The notes under the pieces were generated by a model, which saw only the letters and a list, made by a program, of their open reading frames with translations, ran no database searches and was not told the origin of the DNA. A stretch of 5,113 nucleotides of DNA from contig WQXE01000134.1 in assembly GCA_009784995.1 (NCBI GenBank), positions 1 to 5,113 of the forward strand. Reading direction: 5' to 3'. Positions within the stretch are counted from its first letter, which is position 1. Every line of letters begins with the position of its first letter. This document shows, in pieces, positions 1 through 5,113 of the stretch. This DNA is from Treponema sp. (GTDB taxonomy: Bacteria > Spirochaetota > Spirochaetia > Treponematales > Breznakiellaceae). The position numbers were made by a program, and so were the translations under genes.

Positions 1-24
1 CTACTGTGGGGAGTTTTTTGTATT
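1..24. terminator. Possible half of a bidirectional intrinsic terminator at the window edge
   Basis: Immediately after the murJ stop codon, the plus strand reads CTACTGTGGGGAG followed by a run of six T. This has the form of the 3' arm of a rho-independent terminator for a rightward gene outside the window. Read on the minus strand, the same DNA gives AAAAAA then CTCCCCACAGTAG, which could be the 5' arm of a terminator ending murJ transcription. The arm does not fold on itself, so the matching arm would have to lie left of base 1. This is an inference from half a structure. Confidence 0.35.
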
Positions 25-1653
25 TCATGTTTTTTTCCTGATCATGTTTATAACACCAATAATGTTTTCATCTTTTATTATTTTAAGCATTAGAAGTCCA
101 AGCGCAAAGTATAGTATTGCGTTTATCGTTAAAGGTAATCCGTAAGCGATAATACGTCCATGTCCTGCAAAAAATTCGTATAATTTAGGTGAAATAAAAT
201 AAATTGGAATAACAGCAAGCAACGAAAGAATAAGCATTTTTAAAATGTAAAATAAAGCAGGTTTTATAACAAAGCCAAGATTGATATTTGGATTTCTTCC
301 AAGAAAAATTATCAGGATGATTGTATTTACCGCGCTTGCGATTGAAAGTGCGAAAGCAATTCCTGCGCCTTTGTATTGTCCCACTAAAGTTGCGGCTAGA
401 ATTATATTTACAACAAAAGAAATAATCCCCGCGATGGTCGGTGACTTTGTATCGCTTTGAGCGTAAAATGCTGGAGCGATAATCCGGTTAAGCGCGATAA
501 ATAAAAGACCGGGCATATGGAAAGTGAATGCGGCAAGAGTAAGAGAAACAGAATTTTCATCAAAACTGTGTCCCTGAAAAAGAAGGCGGATTAAATACTG
601 CCCTTCCATTAAGGCGAAAAACGTGACAGGTATTGTTATTAAAGCGATTATATTAATAGAAGAAACAAGTCTTTTATTGTAAAGTTCCCACTGTGAGGTT
701 TTCGCGTATTCTGTAAGATTTGGCAGAAGCACTGTTCCGATTGAAACAGCGAACACGCCAAGAAATAATTCCTGAAGCCGCAGCGAATACTGAAGACTCG
801 AAACAATTCCTGCGCCAGCTCTTCCTGCCAATGCTGTGGAGACAAGGTCATTTAATTGATAAGCCGCCATTCCAATAATCGTAGGAGCGATTAATCGCAA
901 AACTTTTTTCACACCAGGGTTATTAAACGCGCGTTTCAAACCTGTAATAAAAAATGTCTGTCCTTTTTTTAAAACAAACGGCAGTTGAATCGCGGCTTCC
1001 AAAAAGCCGCCTGTAAGAATACCAATTGCCATCGCTCTTGCGGGGTTTGCGGTAAACGGGCTAAGTACATAAGCCGCGATAATCGTAACAATGTTTAATA
1101 AAATCGGAGCGAGCCCGGACGGAGTAAAAATGTGAAGACTGTTTAAAACTCCCTGGAACAATGCCGCAAGCGAAATAAATCCAAGAAAAGGAAACATTAC
1201 TCTTGTTAGCAAAACTGTTTCGTCAAATTCTTCCATGCCAAAAATTTTAACAAGAAGGGGAGCGGCTAAAATCCCTGCGCAAACCGCAAGTGTTACAAAA
1301 AATGTAAGGAATGTAAACATACATGATAAAAATTCTCTTGTTTTTTCTTTGTTTTCTTCCAGCAGGTATTCTTTAAAGGTTGGAATAAACGCTACAGAAA
1401 TTGAACCTTCGGCAAAAAGGCGGCGGAATAAATTTGGCAGTATAAACGCCACAGAAAAAGCGTCGGAAAGAGCAGTAGTGCCAAGGAATCTTGCTTTGAC
1501 CATCTCTCTTAAAAGACCAAGTACACGGGAAACCAAAGTAAGCAATGACAAAATCGAACCGTGACGAACAAGTGAAGCTGCCGTTTGCGCGCGTTTTTCG
1601 TTTGGTGCAGTTTCTATTTTAGTTTCTGTCATGGTTTTATCGTTTTCTGACAT
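25..1653 (-). CDS. murJ: Lipid II flippase MurJ (MviN family), peptidoglycan biosynthesis
   Basis: This 542-residue polytopic inner-membrane protein belongs to the MurJ/MviN branch of the MOP exporter superfamily. The family flips lipid-linked peptidoglycan precursor (lipid II) from the cytoplasmic to the periplasmic face. After a hydrophilic N-terminal stretch of about 28 residues comes the family signature: SRVLGLLRE at 42-50, SDAF at 63-66 and LPNLFRRLFAEG at 72-83. By recalled alignment to E. coli MurJ, R43, R49, D64 and R77 match the essential R18, R24, D39 and R52, and R292 in LRLQELFLGV matches R270. Hydrophobic segments fill the rest, consistent with about 14 transmembrane helices. 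Length is normal for the family. The first ATG (1653) lies 2 bases after the kinase stop with no convincing Shine-Dalgarno sequence, suggesting translational coupling. An in-frame ATG at codon 8 (1632) is a possible alternative start. The stop is TGA at 27-25. Confidence 0.96.
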   Translation of the reverse strand: MSENDKTMTETKIETAPNEKRAQTAASLVRHGSILSLLTLVSRVLGLLREMVKARFLGTTALSDAFSVAFILPNLFRRLFAEGSISVAFIPTFKEYLLEENKEKTREFLSCMFTFLTFFVTLAVCAGILAAPLLVKIFGMEEFDETVLLTRVMFPFLGFISLAALFQGVLNSLHIFTPSGLAPILLNIVTIIAAYVLSPFTANPARAMAIGILTGGFLEAAIQLPFVLKKGQTFFITGLKRAFNNPGVKKVLRLIAPTIIGMAAYQLNDLVSTALAGRAGAGIVSSLQYSLRLQELFLGVFAVSIGTVLLPNLTEYAKTSQWELYNKRLVSSINIIALITIPVTFFALMEGQYLIRLLFQGHSFDENSVSLTLAAFTFHMPGLLFIALNRIIAPAFYAQSDTKSPTIAGIISFVVNIILAATLVGQYKGAGIAFALSIASAVNTIILIIFLGRNPNINLGFVIKPALFYILKMLILSLLAVIPIYFISPKLYEFFAGHGRIIAYGLPLTINAILYFALGLLMLKIIKDENIIGVINMIRKKT

Positions 1654-1655
1654 TG

Positions 1656-2675
1656 TTACCGCTGAACCCTGCCTGAAGCGTTTCCTGCTGCGAGTTTTTT
1701 TACTTCATCCACAGATACAAAATTAAAATCGCCTTCGATTGTATGTTTAAGGCAGCTTGCGGCTACCGCAAACTCAAGTTTTTCCTGAGCTTCCATTCCG
1801 TTAAGATGTCCGTAAATAAGCCCCGCGCTGAAACTGTCTCCGCCGCCTACCCTGTCTACAATATGAACGCCATACTTTTGCGAAAAATAAAAATTACTTC
1901 CGTCGTAGAGCATTGCGCTCCAGTTATTGTCATTTGCGGAAAATGATTCCCTTAAAGTGATCGCTACCTGCTTAAAGTCAAATTTGTTTTTTAATGCGGA
2001 CGCGACTTCCTTGTAACCGTCATGGCTAATTTTGCCGGATGTCACATCACTTTCGCTGGCTTTAATGCCAAAAACATCGGCGGCATCTTCTTCGTTAGCG
2101 ACGCAGATGTCAACATATTCCATAAGGCGGCTCATCACTTCCTGCGCTTTTTGGCGTGACCAAAGATTTGCGCGGTAATTTAAATCGCAAGAAACGGTCA
2201 ATCCCTTTGCACGGGCTGCTTTACAAGCCGCCATACAAAGAGAAGCCGCGCTTTCAGAAAGAGCCGGCGTTATCCCTGTTAAATGAAACCAAGTTGCGTT
2301 TTGAAATATTTTGTCCCAGTCAAAATCAGATTCTTGCGCCGTTGCAATCGCGGAATGTGCCCTGTCATATATAACTTTGGAAGAACGCTGGGAAGCGCCT
2401 TTTTCCAAAAAGTAAATGCCAACCCTGTCGCCGCCTCGGACAATTAAAGAGGTATCAACACCGAACGCCCTCAATTTATTTACAGCGGCTTGCCCGATTT
2501 CGTGTTTTGGAAGTTTTGTAACATAAGCAGTTTCAACGCCAAATCCCGCAAGAGAAACTGCGACATTGGCTTCCCCTCCGCCGTAAGTCGCGCCGTAGGA
2601 ATCGGCTTGAACAAAACGAAGATAACCTTCGGGCGCGAGCCTTAACATTATTTCGCCGAATGTGATAACTTTCAT
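1656..2675 (-). CDS. kdgK: 2-keto-3-deoxygluconate kinase, PfkB/ribokinase family
   Basis: From the ATG at 2675 this is a 339-residue cytosolic sugar kinase that should phosphorylate 2-dehydro-3-deoxy-D-gluconate to KDPG with ATP, feeding KDPG aldolase in the breakdown of uronates such as pectin or alginate units. PfkB landmarks are the substrate-side glycine motif GGGEANVA (32-39), DLNYR (164-168), ANEED (193-197) and the C-terminal ATP/anion-hole motif DRVGGGDSFSAG (274-285), with D280 as catalytic base. The more usual motif is GAGD. From memory it closely resembles the Thermotoga maritima KDG kinase TM0067 along its length, including the MKVxTFGEIMLRL start and SGRVxR end, and that protein has the same length. 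This supports the ATG over an upstream in-frame TTG at 2711. Another PfkB sugar substrate cannot be excluded. No other gene of the pathway is in the window. The stop is 2 bases before murJ. Confidence 0.9.
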   Translation of the reverse strand: MKVITFGEIMLRLAPEGYLRFVQADSYGATYGGGEANVAVSLAGFGVETAYVTKLPKHEIGQAAVNKLRAFGVDTSLIVRGGDRVGIYFLEKGASQRSSKVIYDRAHSAIATAQESDFDWDKIFQNATWFHLTGITPALSESAASLCMAACKAARAKGLTVSCDLNYRANLWSRQKAQEVMSRLMEYVDICVANEEDAADVFGIKASESDVTSGKISHDGYKEVASALKNKFDFKQVAITLRESFSANDNNWSAMLYDGSNFYFSQKYGVHIVDRVGGGDSFSAGLIYGHLNGMEAQEKLEFAVAASCLKHTIEGDFNFVSVDEVKKLAAGNASGRVQR

Positions 2676-2682
2676 GGTTATA

Positions 2683-2711
2683 ATAGTAGTGTAAAAAAAG
2701 TTTATTGGCAA
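2683..2711 (-). promoter_or_regulatory. Putative sigma70-type promoter of the kdgK-murJ operon
   Basis: On the minus strand, TTGCCA (2711-2706, 5 of 6 to TTGACA) is followed by a 17-base spacer and TACTAT (2688-2683, 4 of 6 to TATAAT). Seven bases separate the -10 box from the kdgK ATG, so transcription would begin at or next to the start codon. There is no Shine-Dalgarno sequence before this ATG. It lies in the 80-base gap after the protease stop codon. An overlapping TATTAT at a longer spacing is a possible alternative -10. Confidence 0.45.
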
Positions 2712-2755
2712 TTTGCTTAAGATAATCTATAAAAATTCTTTTTTAAAATTCCCTT

Positions 2756-3166
2756 TTATACTCTGTAAATTTCTATATCACCGTGTGCGCCAACCAATCT
2801 TTGATTTAAAGGATCAACGATTAAGTTCATACCTTCAAGAGGAATAGTGCCAAGAAGGATTTCTGTTATCCCTTCCATAACAAGCCCATGTACAACAGTA
2901 TTGCGATCCTTCCAGTAAATTTCGACAGGTTCGGTTATTAAACACGTTTTTGGTACACCGTCCGCGAGAGCTACACGTTTTTTTCTAAGTATATCAAGAC
3001 CCAGTTTTTGCCTGATTTCTTCACTAAAAACAAGAGGTTCAGTTCCGGTATCTACAATAACTTGTACATCAACTTGATGAACATCCAGCTCTCCGATTAT
3101 TCCTCGTCTTGCGTCTCTTACATCGCCTGAGTTTTTTAAAGTTATATTTTCGTAAACTAATCCCAT
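2756..3166 (-). CDS. Small retropepsin-like clan AA aspartic protease family protein
   Basis: This 136-residue protein starts at the ATG at 3166 (MGLVYENITLKN). It contains one aspartic protease active-site motif, VIVDTG, with D39-T40-G41 followed by TEPLVFSEEIRQKLGL. Further landmarks are ALADG (66-70), ILLGTIPLE (103-111) with the hydrophobic-hydrophobic-Gly element, and NLIVDP (114-119). This is the layout of single-domain retropepsin-like proteins, which must homodimerise to form an active site. I recall similar proteins in treponemes, annotated clan AA aspartic protease, with unknown substrates. No signal peptide or membrane anchor is visible from this start, so it is probably cytoplasmic. 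An in-frame TTG at 3202 would add 12 mostly hydrophobic residues, but that TTG coincides with the putative -35 box. Proteolytic activity is an inference from the fold; peptidase-inactive or binding roles are possible. It is followed by kdgK after 80 bases. Confidence 0.8.
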   Translation of the reverse strand: MGLVYENITLKNSGDVRDARRGIIGELDVHQVDVQVIVDTGTEPLVFSEEIRQKLGLDILRKKRVALADGVPKTCLITEPVEIYWKDRNTVVHGLVMEGITEILLGTIPLEGMNLIVDPLNQRLVGAHGDIEIYRV

Positions 3167-3173
3167 AGAACTA

Positions 3174-3202
3174 AATATAATATACAGATATTTGAACGTC
3201 AA
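3174..3202 (-). promoter_or_regulatory. Putative sigma70-type promoter of the clan AA protease gene
   Basis: On the minus strand, TTGACG (3202-3197, 5 of 6 to consensus) is followed by a 17-base spacer and TATATT (3179-3174, 5 of 6). The -10 box ends 7 bases before the ATG at 3166, predicting a transcript starting at or next to the initiation codon. The bases before the ATG (TAGTTCT) hold no Shine-Dalgarno sequence. This is the best-matching of the four promoter candidates in the window. It sits in the 87-base divergent region shared with the HAD phosphatase gene. Confidence 0.55.
3176..3181 (+). promoter_or_regulatory. Exact TATAAT on the plus strand; alternative -10 for the HAD gene
   Basis: A perfect TATAAT lies on the plus strand, overlapping the minus-strand -10 of the protease gene because the AT-rich block is near-palindromic. 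At 17 bases upstream there is only a weak -35 match (TAAACT, 3153-3158). If used, it would give the HAD transcript a leader of about 30 bases to the TTG at 3218 or about 65 bases to the ATG at 3254. It may be fortuitous. Confidence 0.25.
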
Positions 3203-3217
3203 GGAAAAAAGGTATCA

Positions 3218-3247
3218 TTGATTATATCTTGTTTAGCAATGTATACT
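3218..3247 (+). promoter_or_regulatory. Putative sigma70-type promoter of the HAD phosphatase gene
   Basis: TTGATT (3218-3223, 4 of 6 to TTGACA) is followed by an 18-base spacer and TATACT (3242-3247, 5 of 6 to TATAAT). The -10 box ends 6 bases before the ATG at 3254, so the mRNA would start at or next to the start codon. If translation instead begins at the TTG at 3218 or the ATG at 3239, this element would lie inside the gene and could not serve that start. Confidence 0.42.
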
Positions 3248-3253
3248 CCCAAT

Positions 3254-4123
3254 ATGAGTAGAAGTTTTGAGGCTGGAAAAATAAAAGCGCTGGCTATCGA
3301 TCTTGATGGTACAACGCTGCTGCCCGACGGCGTTTTGGGCAAAAGGACAAGGCATTGTCTTAGAAAGTTGATCCAAAACGGAATGCAGATAATTATCTCG
3401 ACGGGAAGAGCCGTTGGAGCGTCGGAAAAATACCGAAGCGCAATCGGCGCGACAGGGGCGATGGTGTTTTTTAACGGCGCCGAAGTTGTTGATGTTCCAA
3501 GCGGAGAAATTATTCATACCAGTTTAATCAATATGGAAGTTGTAGACTTTGGCACGGACATAGCGCGCGATTTGGGTGTGCATTATCAGGTTTATATGCA
3601 GGCGGGAATTTCGCCTGATACAGGTGAAAAGGACGAAAACCAAATATGGACTTCGCTTTTAATTGACAGGGACGGAGAAGAAGCGGAGTATTATTTAAGA
3701 CATACAGGTGTTGTTCCAATTGTAAAGGATTTAAAAAAGGTTGCCGCTCTCCCTCTTAATGGCTGTATAAAAGGGATGTATATCGCAGACCCTAAGTTTC
3801 ACGATGAAATCCGAAAAAGAATGACAGAGCGTTTTGGCGATAAAATCAGCGTTTTACGAAGTTATCCCACCTTTTTGGAAATTTTAAATACCGGTGTTTC
3901 CAAAGGTGAAGGGTTAAAAGTTGCCATGAAACACAGGGGTCTTAAGGCTCATGAAGTGATTGCCTTTGGCGATGAGGAAAACGATGTATCGATGTTCCCA
4001 GTTGCCGGTTTCGCTTGTGTCCCGCAAAACGCCAGGGATAAAATCAAGGAACTTGCCGATTTTATTTACGGTCCCAATACAGAAGAAGGATTGGCGCAGT
4101 ATTTGGAAAAAGTGTTTTTTTGA
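3254..4123 (+). CDS. Cof-type HAD-IIB family sugar-phosphate or small-molecule phosphatase
   Basis: From the ATG at 3254 this is a 289-residue cytosolic haloacid dehalogenase-like hydrolase. All four HAD motifs are visible: motif I AIDLDGTTL with nucleophile D16 and D18, motif II ISTGR with T50, motif III lysine K217 in GVSKGEGLK, and motif IV FGDEENDVSMF with D240 and D244 for Mg2+ binding. The roughly 120-residue region between motifs II and III is the type IIB cap, which sets substrate choice. FLEIL before VSKGEG is typical of the Cof/YbiV/YidA subfamily. Known members hydrolyse varied sugar phosphates, FMN or similar compounds, so the substrate here cannot be named. Two upstream starts are possible: ATG at 3239, and TTG at 3218, which follows purine-rich AAGGAAAAAAGG. 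I prefer 3254 because the conserved core begins just after it. It is divergent from the protease gene and 49 bases ahead of rpoZ. Confidence 0.88.
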   Translation: MSRSFEAGKIKALAIDLDGTTLLPDGVLGKRTRHCLRKLIQNGMQIIISTGRAVGASEKYRSAIGATGAMVFFNGAEVVDVPSGEIIHTSLINMEVVDFGTDIARDLGVHYQVYMQAGISPDTGEKDENQIWTSLLIDRDGEEAEYYLRHTGVVPIVKDLKKVAALPLNGCIKGMYIADPKFHDEIRKRMTERFGDKISVLRSYPTFLEILNTGVSKGEGLKVAMKHRGLKAHEVIAFGDEENDVSMFPVAGFACVPQNARDKIKELADFIYGPNTEEGLAQYLEKVFF

Positions 4124-4137
4124 AGATTTTTTACCTC

Positions 4138-4166
4138 TAGACAAAAATTTCCATATATGATAAAAA
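4138..4166 (+). promoter_or_regulatory. Putative promoter of rpoZ-miaA
   Basis: TAGACA (4138-4143, 5 of 6 to TTGACA) is followed by a 17-base spacer and TAAAAA (4161-4166, 4 of 6 to TATAAT). The -10 box ends 6 bases before the rpoZ ATG. The 49-base gap is very AT-rich and holds no Shine-Dalgarno sequence near the ATG. A better -10 hexamer, TATGAT (4156-4161), overlaps but lacks a good -35 at standard spacing. rpoZ could also be read through from the HAD gene, since no terminator hairpin is visible in the gap. Confidence 0.35.
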
Positions 4167-4172
4167 TAAAAC

Positions 4173-4370
4173 ATGATATTTCCTTTAAAAGAACTCATCG
4201 AATATGATGAAAACATGTATGAAATAACTTCAGCATCCTCACGCAGAGCTTATCAGCTTTCTTCTGTGTTGGAAAAAGATGAAAAGGATGATTGGGACGG
4301 AAAAATGGTCGCGCTTGCCGCCATGCAGGTTTTCACCAAAGAAGTCCAATTCCGCCTGGAAGCTGAATAA
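4173..4370 (+). CDS. rpoZ: DNA-directed RNA polymerase omega subunit (short, divergent)
   Basis: This 65-residue protein fits the RpoZ/RPB6 fold that supports beta-prime folding and polymerase assembly. The recognisable core is an N-terminal helix PLKELIEYDEN, then MYEITSASSRRAYQLS (15-30). This corresponds to the NRFDLVxxAARRARQ segment of E. coli omega, with the conserved Arg-Arg at 24-25. An acidic linker follows (about 34-42), then KMVALAAMQVFTKEVQFRLE (44-63), the counterpart of the KTTVIALREI region. It lacks the C-terminal tail of E. coli omega (about 90 residues), as I recall for spirochaete omega proteins. The ATG at 4173 is the only sensible start. It has no Shine-Dalgarno sequence and sits just after a possible -10 box. 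It is 9 bases ahead of miaA and probably co-transcribed with it. With so short a protein, the call rests on this motif pattern. Confidence 0.85.
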   Translation: MIFPLKELIEYDENMYEITSASSRRAYQLSSVLEKDEKDDWDGKMVALAAMQVFTKEVQFRLEAE

Positions 4371-4379
4371 ATAATTCCG

Positions 4380-5113
4380 TTGGATACCTCCCCAATTCCC
4401 GTTTTAATTCTTTTTGGTCCGACAGCGTCAGGGAAAACGGGTGTACTCTTTGAACTTTCCGAAAAATTACAAATTGAGGTTGTCTCTGCCGATTCCATGC
4501 AGGTTTACAAAGGTATGGACATTGGGACTGCCAAGCCTTCGATTGATGAACGCAGGCGGCTTACCCATCATTTAATTGATATACGGGAACCTTCGCAGCA
4601 ATTTAACACAGGGGATTTTGTCCGCCTTGCCGATGAAGTCTGTACGCAGATAGCCGCCGGCGGTAAATTGCCTGTGGTATCCGGCGGAACAGGTTTTTAT
4701 CTTAAAAACTTTATTATGGGTTTAAGTGATGCGCCTCCTTCGGACATTAAAATTCGAGAACAGTTAAAACAGGAATTATACGATAAAGGCAAAGGCGCTG
4801 GCGCTTTAATGGAGGAGCTTGCCGCTTGCGATAAAGTAAGCGCGAATCGTATACACATAAATGATGAATACCGCCTGCTTCGCGCTTTAGAAGTTTTTCG
4901 CTCTTGCGGACGCCCGCTTTCTTCGTTTGAAAAAAATTCAAAGGCTCATGGCGTAGCGAGTAATTCAAAATACCGCTTTATTATAATTGGTCTTTCACGA
5001 CCAAGAGATGAACTTTATAGGCGTATCAATCTTCGTTGCCAGCAAATGTTTCAGCAAGGGTTGGCAGACGAAGTTCGCTCACTTTTTGAAAAAGGATATA
5101 CACCGAATGATCC
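4380..5113 (+). CDS. miaA: tRNA dimethylallyltransferase MiaA, 3' end cut by the window
   Basis: MiaA transfers a dimethylallyl group from DMAPP to N6 of adenosine 37 in tRNAs reading U-starting codons, giving i6A. About 244 residues are visible of a usual length near 300-320, and the frame is open to the window end. The P-loop GPTASGKT is at 13-20, followed by SADSMQVYKGMDIGTAKP (36-53) with conserved D38, THHLID (62-67), FNTGDF (75-80), VVSGGTGFYLK (99-109) with T104, and RIHINDEYRLLRALEV in the tRNA-binding half. The common form of the last motif is RIHPND, so an isoleucine replaces proline. The frame has a stop at 4368-4370 and no ATG before the P-loop. TTG at 4380 is therefore the likely start, giving MDTSPIPVLILFGPTASG, 9 bases after the rpoZ stop and without a clear Shine-Dalgarno sequence. 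Coupling to rpoZ translation is likely. Confidence 0.95.
   Translation, partial: MDTSPIPVLILFGPTASGKTGVLFELSEKLQIEVVSADSMQVYKGMDIGTAKPSIDERRRLTHHLIDIREPSQQFNTGDFVRLADEVCTQIAAGGKLPVVSGGTGFYLKNFIMGLSDAPPSDIKIREQLKQELYDKGKGAGALMEELAACDKVSANRIHINDEYRLLRALEVFRSCGRPLSSFEKNSKAHGVASNSKYRFIIIGLSRPRDELYRRINLRCQQMFQQGLADEVRSLFEKGYTPND

Noticed and set aside
648..851. 67-codon minus-strand open frame within murJ in another frame
   Set aside because: The overlapping murJ frame carries conserved family residues through this region, so this is a shadow frame.
1235..1564. 109-codon plus-strand open frame opposite the murJ N-terminal region
   Set aside because: It lies wholly antisense to the well-supported murJ reading frame, its translation resembles no family I know, and it has no promoter or ribosome-binding context of its own.
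2676..2711. Upstream TTG start giving a 351-residue kinase
   Set aside because: The extra 12 residues are not part of the family, the TTG falls in the likely -35 box, and the ATG at 2675 matches the expected N-terminus and length.
2712..2755. Possible terminator hairpin after the protease stop
   Set aside because: The only inverted repeat is AATTTT/AAAATT-type AT pairing without a GC stem, so it is too weak to call.
3914..4216. 100-codon minus-strand open frame across the HAD end and rpoZ start
   Set aside because: It overlaps two genes with clear family motifs on the other strand, and its translation is low-complexity and unlike a known protein.
4253..4498. 81-codon minus-strand open frame over rpoZ and the miaA start
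   Set aside because: It is antisense to the omega subunit and to the MiaA P-loop; the serine-rich translation is a by-product of those frames.
4322..4508. Twelve-base direct repeat CCATGCAGGTTT at about 4321 and 4496
   Set aside because: Both copies encode the tripeptide MQV in the same frame within rpoZ and miaA; coincidence of codon choice explains them, with no flanking similarity.
4747..4968. 73-codon minus-strand open frame inside miaA
   Set aside because: It is antisense to conserved MiaA segments and has no independent support.

Overview
This looks like ordinary chromosomal DNA of a bacterium, most likely a spirochaete of the Treponema group. The assignment rests on recall, not a search: the short divergent RNA polymerase omega subunit (65 residues) directly ahead of miaA, and the small DTG-type protein beginning MGLVYENITLKN, both resemble treponeme proteins I remember. 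Base composition is moderate (by eye about 40% GC) with AT-rich intergenic DNA. I see no mobile element, CRISPR array, tRNA, rRNA or recognisable riboswitch. Coding density is high and no stretch over 100 bases lacks a gene.

The left half (25-3166) reads leftward on the minus strand. In order of transcription it holds a small single-domain retropepsin-like (clan AA) aspartic protease (3166-2756), then after 80 bases a 2-keto-3-deoxygluconate kinase of the PfkB family (2675-1656), then after only 2 bases the lipid II flippase MurJ (1653-25). The kinase and murJ are almost certainly co-transcribed. The first 24 bases look like one arm of a terminator whose partner lies outside the window.

The right half (3254-5113) reads rightward: a Cof-type HAD-IIB phosphatase (3254-4123), RNA polymerase omega rpoZ (4173-4370), and miaA, a tRNA dimethylallyltransferase that starts at a TTG codon (4380) and runs off the right edge. 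rpoZ and miaA are 9 bases apart and probably form one operon.

The genes are mostly housekeeping: cell-wall precursor flipping, transcription, tRNA modification, sugar-acid catabolism and a general small-molecule phosphatase. I did not find a new multi-gene system. The most interesting signal is regulatory. The four genes with independent upstream DNA (protease, kinase, HAD phosphatase, rpoZ) each have a sigma70-like -35/-10 pair with 17-18 base spacing whose -10 box ends only 6-7 bases before the ATG, and none has a clear Shine-Dalgarno sequence at that ATG. This suggests leaderless or nearly leaderless mRNAs. It is an inference from sequence and needs transcript-end data.
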